Shown here: positions 60,619 to 64,000 of the stretch, one piece after another
How the letters are laid out: each line of letters starts with the position of its first letter
How positions within the stretch are numbered: the stretch's first letter is position 1
NCBI GenBank assembly: GCA_963724645.1
Contig: CAVRVJ010000003.1
Span: 1,054,001-1,118,000 of the forward strand
Length of the DNA stretch: 64,000 nucleotides
Direction: 5' to 3'
Source: CAVXSP01 sp963724645
GTDB taxonomy: Bacteria > Acidobacteriota > Vicinamibacteria > Vicinamibacterales > SCN-69-37
The notes under the pieces: generated by a model
What the model was told of the DNA's origin: nothing
Databases searched by the model: none
Seen by the model: only the letters and a program-made list of their open reading frames with translations
Program-made: the position numbers and the translations under genes

Positions 60619-62635
60619 GTGAAGATTGCGCTTGCTGCTTTCGCCGCCCTCGTCCTGGGGACCCCTGCAGTGCGCGCGGACAACGGCACGACAGCGGGAC
60701 GATTCGTCGTCGAGCCGGCCACGTTGATCTGCCTGGGTTTCGAGTGGGACATCACCGGCGACGACAACCGCAACGCCACGGTGGACGTCAGCTATCGCGC
60801 CTCCGGCCAGACTGCGTGGAAGGACGGCATGCCCTTGCTGAGGATGGGTGGCGAGAAGATCTTTCGCGCGCCGTACACGGTTCCGGAACGCTTTGCCGGC
60901 AGCATCCTGGACCTCGAGCCCGACACCGAGTATGACGTGCGCCTGACGATGAAGGATCCGGATGGCGTGACGGGCCAGGCCGTGCAGACCACGAAGGTCC
61001 GGACGCGTGGCGAGCCGAAAGCGGCGACGGGAGGACGCGTGCTTCACGTTTACCCGCTCACCTGGGGGAATCGGCCCAAGGAGCAGCCGAACTTCACGGG
61101 ACTGATGGCCGCGTACACCGGGTACGTCGGCACCGGCGATTGGAACGTCGTCTGGCTGCACAAGGCGGAGCCGGGGGATACGATTCTCGTGCACGCGGGA
61201 CTGTACAAGGGCGACCGGCACAACTACGTGGACCCGTACGGTCTCACGTTCGACGGCACCTACCTGCTCACCGCAAGAGGAACGCCGGAGAAGCCAATCG
61301 TGATCAAGGCCGCCGGCGACGGCGAAGTGATCTTCGACGGCGATGGCGCGTTCCGGTTGTTCGACGTCATGGGATCCGCTTACAACATTTTCGACGGCAT
61401 CACCTTCCGGAATGCGGAGGTCGTCTTCTGGGCGGGCGTGAAAGAGGTCGCGGGCGCGGTCGGGCTGACCGTGCGTAATTGCCGGTTCGAGAGCGTCGAG
61501 CGTCGGCGTCCAGACGCAGTACGCCGGCTCTCGGGACTTCTACATCGCCGACAACATCTTCCTTGGGCGCGACGATCATTACCGCACGCTCGGCTGGGCC
61601 GGTCCGGCCAACTACGGCGCGCATCCGATCAACAGCTATTACGCGATCAAGATTTACGGGACGGGCCACGTGATCGCGCACAACGGCATCGCGTTCTTCC
61701 ACGACGGCATCTCGATCGACACGCACGGCACGCCCGAGTCCGACGATCTCAAGGCGGTGGCGATTGACATCTACGAGAACGACATCTACGTCACCGGCGA
61801 CGACTTCATCGAAGGCGACGGCGGTGTGCACAACATCCGGATCATGCGCAATCGCGGCATCAATGCCGCGCATACGGCGCTCAGCGCCCAGCCCATTTTC
61901 GGCGGCCCCGCGTACTACATCCGAAATGTCATCTACAACACGCCGGTCGCGCTGAAATTCAGCAACCCCGCCGGCGTGGTTGTGCTGCACAACACCCTGA
62001 TTGCCGAGAACAGCACGAATCAGCAAGTGTCGAACGCGCGTTTCGCCAACAACCTGTTCCTCGGGACCGATCGAGCCGCCGGCATCGCGTCGCTTGGCGG
62101 TCCGACGACCTACTCGACGTACGACTACGACGGGTTCCGGCCGAACAAGGGCGTGGAACAGCAGTACACCTGGCTCGGCGCGAAGCCCGGCGCGCTCGTG
62201 GATTACTCGCAGGCGCAAGCCCAACGGTTCAAGACGCTGGCCGAGCTCGCGGCCGCGACGGGACAGGAAACGCACGGCGTCGAGCTCGACTACGACGTCT
62301 TCGAGAATCTGCACGCGCCGACGCCGCCGCCGAACTCGTCGCAGCCAGGCAAGCCGTACGAAGCGGCCGATCTGAATTTCAAGCTGAAGCCGGGCAGCAA
62401 GGCGGTCGATGCCGGCGTCAGGATTCCGAACGTGAACGACGGGTTCACCGGACGGGCGCCCGATCTGGGCGCCTACGAAGTGGGACAGCCGGTTCCTGTG
62501 TACGGACCACGGAACCGGACCGGTACGCGGCCGTTTTTCACTGGTGACGGCCGCGATGCAGACTTCGCCGGAGCGTCGCGAGCGGATCCTGCCGTGCCGC
62601 GCGCAGCGCCGGCAGCAGCGCGGCCAGGCCACTGA
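60619..62635 (+). CDS. Right-handed parallel beta-helix protein, secreted (one frameshift)
   Basis: About 672 residues from a GTG at 60619 behind a GAAGGGAG site. A signal peptide (IALAAFAALVLGTPAVRA) is followed by an N-terminal beta-rich domain and repeated turns (IVIKAAGDGEVIFDGDGAFR, FDGITFRNAEVVFW, DIYENDIYVTGDDFIEGDGG, NNLFLGTD) typical of pectate-lyase-like beta-helices. A missing base near 61501 shifts frame. A GVGVQTQYAGSRDFYIADN segment follows in frame 2. The C-terminus after PVPVYGPR runs into sequence that is a permease remnant on the other strand, so the true end may be near 62520. Likely a polysaccharide-binding or -lyase-like protein. Confidence 0.82.
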
Positions 62636-62702
62636 CGCTCACTATCAAGAGGACGACGCACCAGTTCACATACCCGGGCCAGGCGGACGGGTAGCAGGTC
62701 AT
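62538..62702 (-). pseudogene. C-terminal remnant of an ADOP/MacB-type ABC permease
   Basis: A 54-codon frame reads GYVNWCVVLLIVSVSGLAAL, LPALRAARQDPLATLR. This is the characteristic last transmembrane helix and ending of FtsX/MacB-type permeases common in Acidobacteriota. The rest of the permease is absent. It overlaps the 3' end of the beta-helix gene by about 98 bases and touches the next gene, so it is probably a decayed fragment. Confidence 0.7.
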
Positions 62703-62703
62703 T

Positions 62704-63341
62704 CTATTGGTGAGCCTGCGGTGACAGGATCTCGTCGTAGCGCTTGACGAGCTGGCGACCGAGCTGTTCCTCCGCGGTCAGATCGGCGATCGCCGCCAGC
62801 AGATGCGTGCGGAATGCCTCCAGATCCTTCGCCTGCGCTTTGTGCGGGTTCCCGAGCGCCAGGATCGAAAGCGACGCCGTGACGCTGGCTATCGCCTTTC
62901 GCTGCTGCGCGGCGAACAGATCCTGCAGCGTGTACACGGATGAGTACGCTTTGACCTCGGTGTACTCCATGTAACTGAGCGCGCCGGTGCGTTCGGCGCT
63001 CTGCCAGCTGGCCGAATCCAGCGAGGCCATTGCCGCGCCGAGACTCAGCTCCTGAATCGACGTCTGTTTCGTCGCGATCAGATCGTCGGCAAACCGGAGG
63101 GCGGAGCCGATGTCCCCGTTCCTCTTGGCCACGCTGGCCAGCTCGCCGTTGAGTCCTTCCGATTGTCGGAGATCTCCAGGGCAATCATTGCTTTCGCGTC
63201 GCGGACGAGCATGCGATGGTGCCGCCATTCGACGATGCCCTCGATCGAAAGCGCGATGAGCACGCCGACGGTGATCGTCAGCAGTTGAAGGAAGAAATCC
63301 TTCAGGGAACGTGCCGCGGCATGCGGTGGATGGATTTCCAT
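62704..63341 (-). CDS. Hypothetical protein with one N-terminal membrane helix (one frameshift)
   Basis: About 212 residues from the ATG at 63341. A membrane helix lies at about 15-38 (FFLQLLTITVGVLIALSIEG). The rest is helical (DDLIATKQTSIQELSLGA, AIASVTASLSILALGNPHKA). A missing base near 63168 splits the frames; the two parts join at the ISDNRK segment. No family was recognised. Confidence 0.6.
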
Positions 63342-63358
63342 GCGTTCGCGCCTGCGCT

Positions 63359-64000
63359 CTACTTCACGAACTCGACGTATCCGTGTTGTTCGAGGAACTT
63401 GAAGTAGCCCACGAAATCGAACGTCTGCGGTCCCATCTCGAGTTCGGTCAGCCGGATCACTTCCGCCAGATTGCGCTTGCCGTCGCACCAGTACAACGCC
63501 GAGACGGGGACGCCCCAGAACGAGGCGGCAGGAAAGCCTTCACGCTGTTCGCGAGGCAGGTCGTCGAGGGTGATGGTGCCCATGCGCTTTCGGCGGACGA
63601 CGATGGTCGCCGCCTCGGGGTTGCGTGACGGTGCGATCGGCTGGATCGATCCGAGCCCCAGCGCCGTGGCCCGGTCGCGAATCAATCCCTCCAGCCTCGT
63701 CTTCTGCTGCTGCGTGAACGCCGAGAGCGTGGCGAGGCCGTTCTCGAGGTTCCAGGCAGACCGGACCGCCTGCGTCTGCCGATCGAGAGTGTAGTCGAGG
63801 CGCTCCGGCGTTTGATTGAGGAGGCGTCCGAGCTCGTCCGCCGTCCGCGCCAGCGCGATCCGGTCGACAAGCTGCGCGGAGGCAGCCCCCACCTGGTTGT
63901 ATCCGCGTGATAGCGCAAGCTCTGCCATCCATCGCTTCTCCGCCGGTCCCGCAGCCGCGATGAAGTATGCGTAGGCGGCGTTCATGACCATCATGTCCCG
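63359..64000 (-). CDS. C-terminal part of a larger protein, partial at right edge
   Basis: The frame is open to the window's right end (about 213 residues visible), so the N-terminus is missing. The visible part is helical (YAYFIAAAGPAEKRWMAEL, LVDRIALARTADELGRLL) and ends in a small domain (FWGVPVSALYWCDGKR, GYFKFLEQHGYVEF) that looks like a winged-helix or sheet-helix module. The pattern recalls the C-terminus of M28-type peptidases of this phylum but not firmly. Confidence 0.5.
   Translation of the reverse strand, partial: RDMMVMNAAYAYFIAAAGPAEKRWMAELALSRGYNQVGAASAQLVDRIALARTADELGRLLNQTPERLDYTLDRQTQAVRSAWNLENGLATLSAFTQQQKTRLEGLIRDRATALGLGSIQPIAPSRNPEAATIVVRRKRMGTITLDDLPREQREGFPAASFWGVPVSALYWCDGKRNLAEVIRLTELEMGPQTFDFVGYFKFLEQHGYVEFVK

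Overview
The window is a GC-rich bacterial chromosome segment. It most likely comes from an Acidobacteriota genome of the Vicinamibacteria (subdivision 6) type. Signs of this are a VWFA-related protein pair, a remnant resembling the C-terminus of an ADOP-type (acidobacterial duplicated orphan permease) protein, pyrroloquinoline-quinone (PQQ) propeller dehydrogenases beside exported sugar-phosphate-isomerase-like proteins, DUF1080/VCBS secreted proteins and many short palindromic intergenic repeats. The lineage is inferred; there is no rRNA gene in the window.

Layout. 0-9 kb (mostly minus strand): a partial secreted protease-like gene, a SAM methyltransferase, then a seven-gene minus-strand operon running from 8945 down to 1384: Tm-1-like protein, SDR, cyclase-family hydrolase, HprK-like P-loop protein, and the FAD, 2Fe-2S and Mo subunits of a xanthine-dehydrogenase-family hydroxylase. 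9-17.5 kb (plus): three exported TIM-barrel isomerase-like proteins and two large PQQ propeller dehydrogenases. 17.6-25.6 kb: small genes, including two plus-strand membrane or exported hypotheticals, a DinB protein, a SnoaL-PP2C phosphatase, an outer-membrane barrel, tRNA-Leu(UAG) and two von Willebrand A proteins. 25.7-34.4 kb (plus): trigger factor, clpP, clpX, lon, a transporter, an aldo/keto reductase and ribosomal protein L31. 34.4-38.4 kb (minus): the MrfA-like helicase and MrfB-like exonuclease pair. 38.5-41.3 kb: acetyltransferase, DinB, M20 peptidase. 41.6-46.2 kb (plus): a tightly overlapping operon of an oxalate-CoA-ligase-like enzyme, a ketopantoate-reductase-like enzyme, an oxalate/formate-antiporter-like MFS and a 2-keto-4-pentenoate-hydratase-like enzyme. 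46.4-54.4 kb (minus): an eight-gene operon joining a vWA lipoprotein, PspA, a substrate-binding/OmpA fusion, an ABC permease and ATPase, a coiled-coil membrane protein, an AAA+ ATPase and a small protein. 54.4-64 kb: an exported isomerase-like protein, a D-aminoacylase-like amidohydrolase, a DUF1080+VCBS protein, an esterase, a beta-helix protein, a permease remnant and two partly known genes.

The strongest candidate for an undescribed system is the 46.4-54.4 kb operon. It looks like a cell-envelope machine that couples an ABC importer-like unit, anchored to peptidoglycan through OmpA, with PspA-type membrane maintenance, an AAA+ remodeller and a surface vWA protein.

A caution applies to the whole window. 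At least fourteen genes, including trigger factor and clpX, are split by single-base frameshifts, often several per gene, while neighbours such as lon are intact. This is more likely sequencing or assembly error than gene decay. Spans below therefore cover the whole reconstructed gene, with the approximate frameshift positions given.
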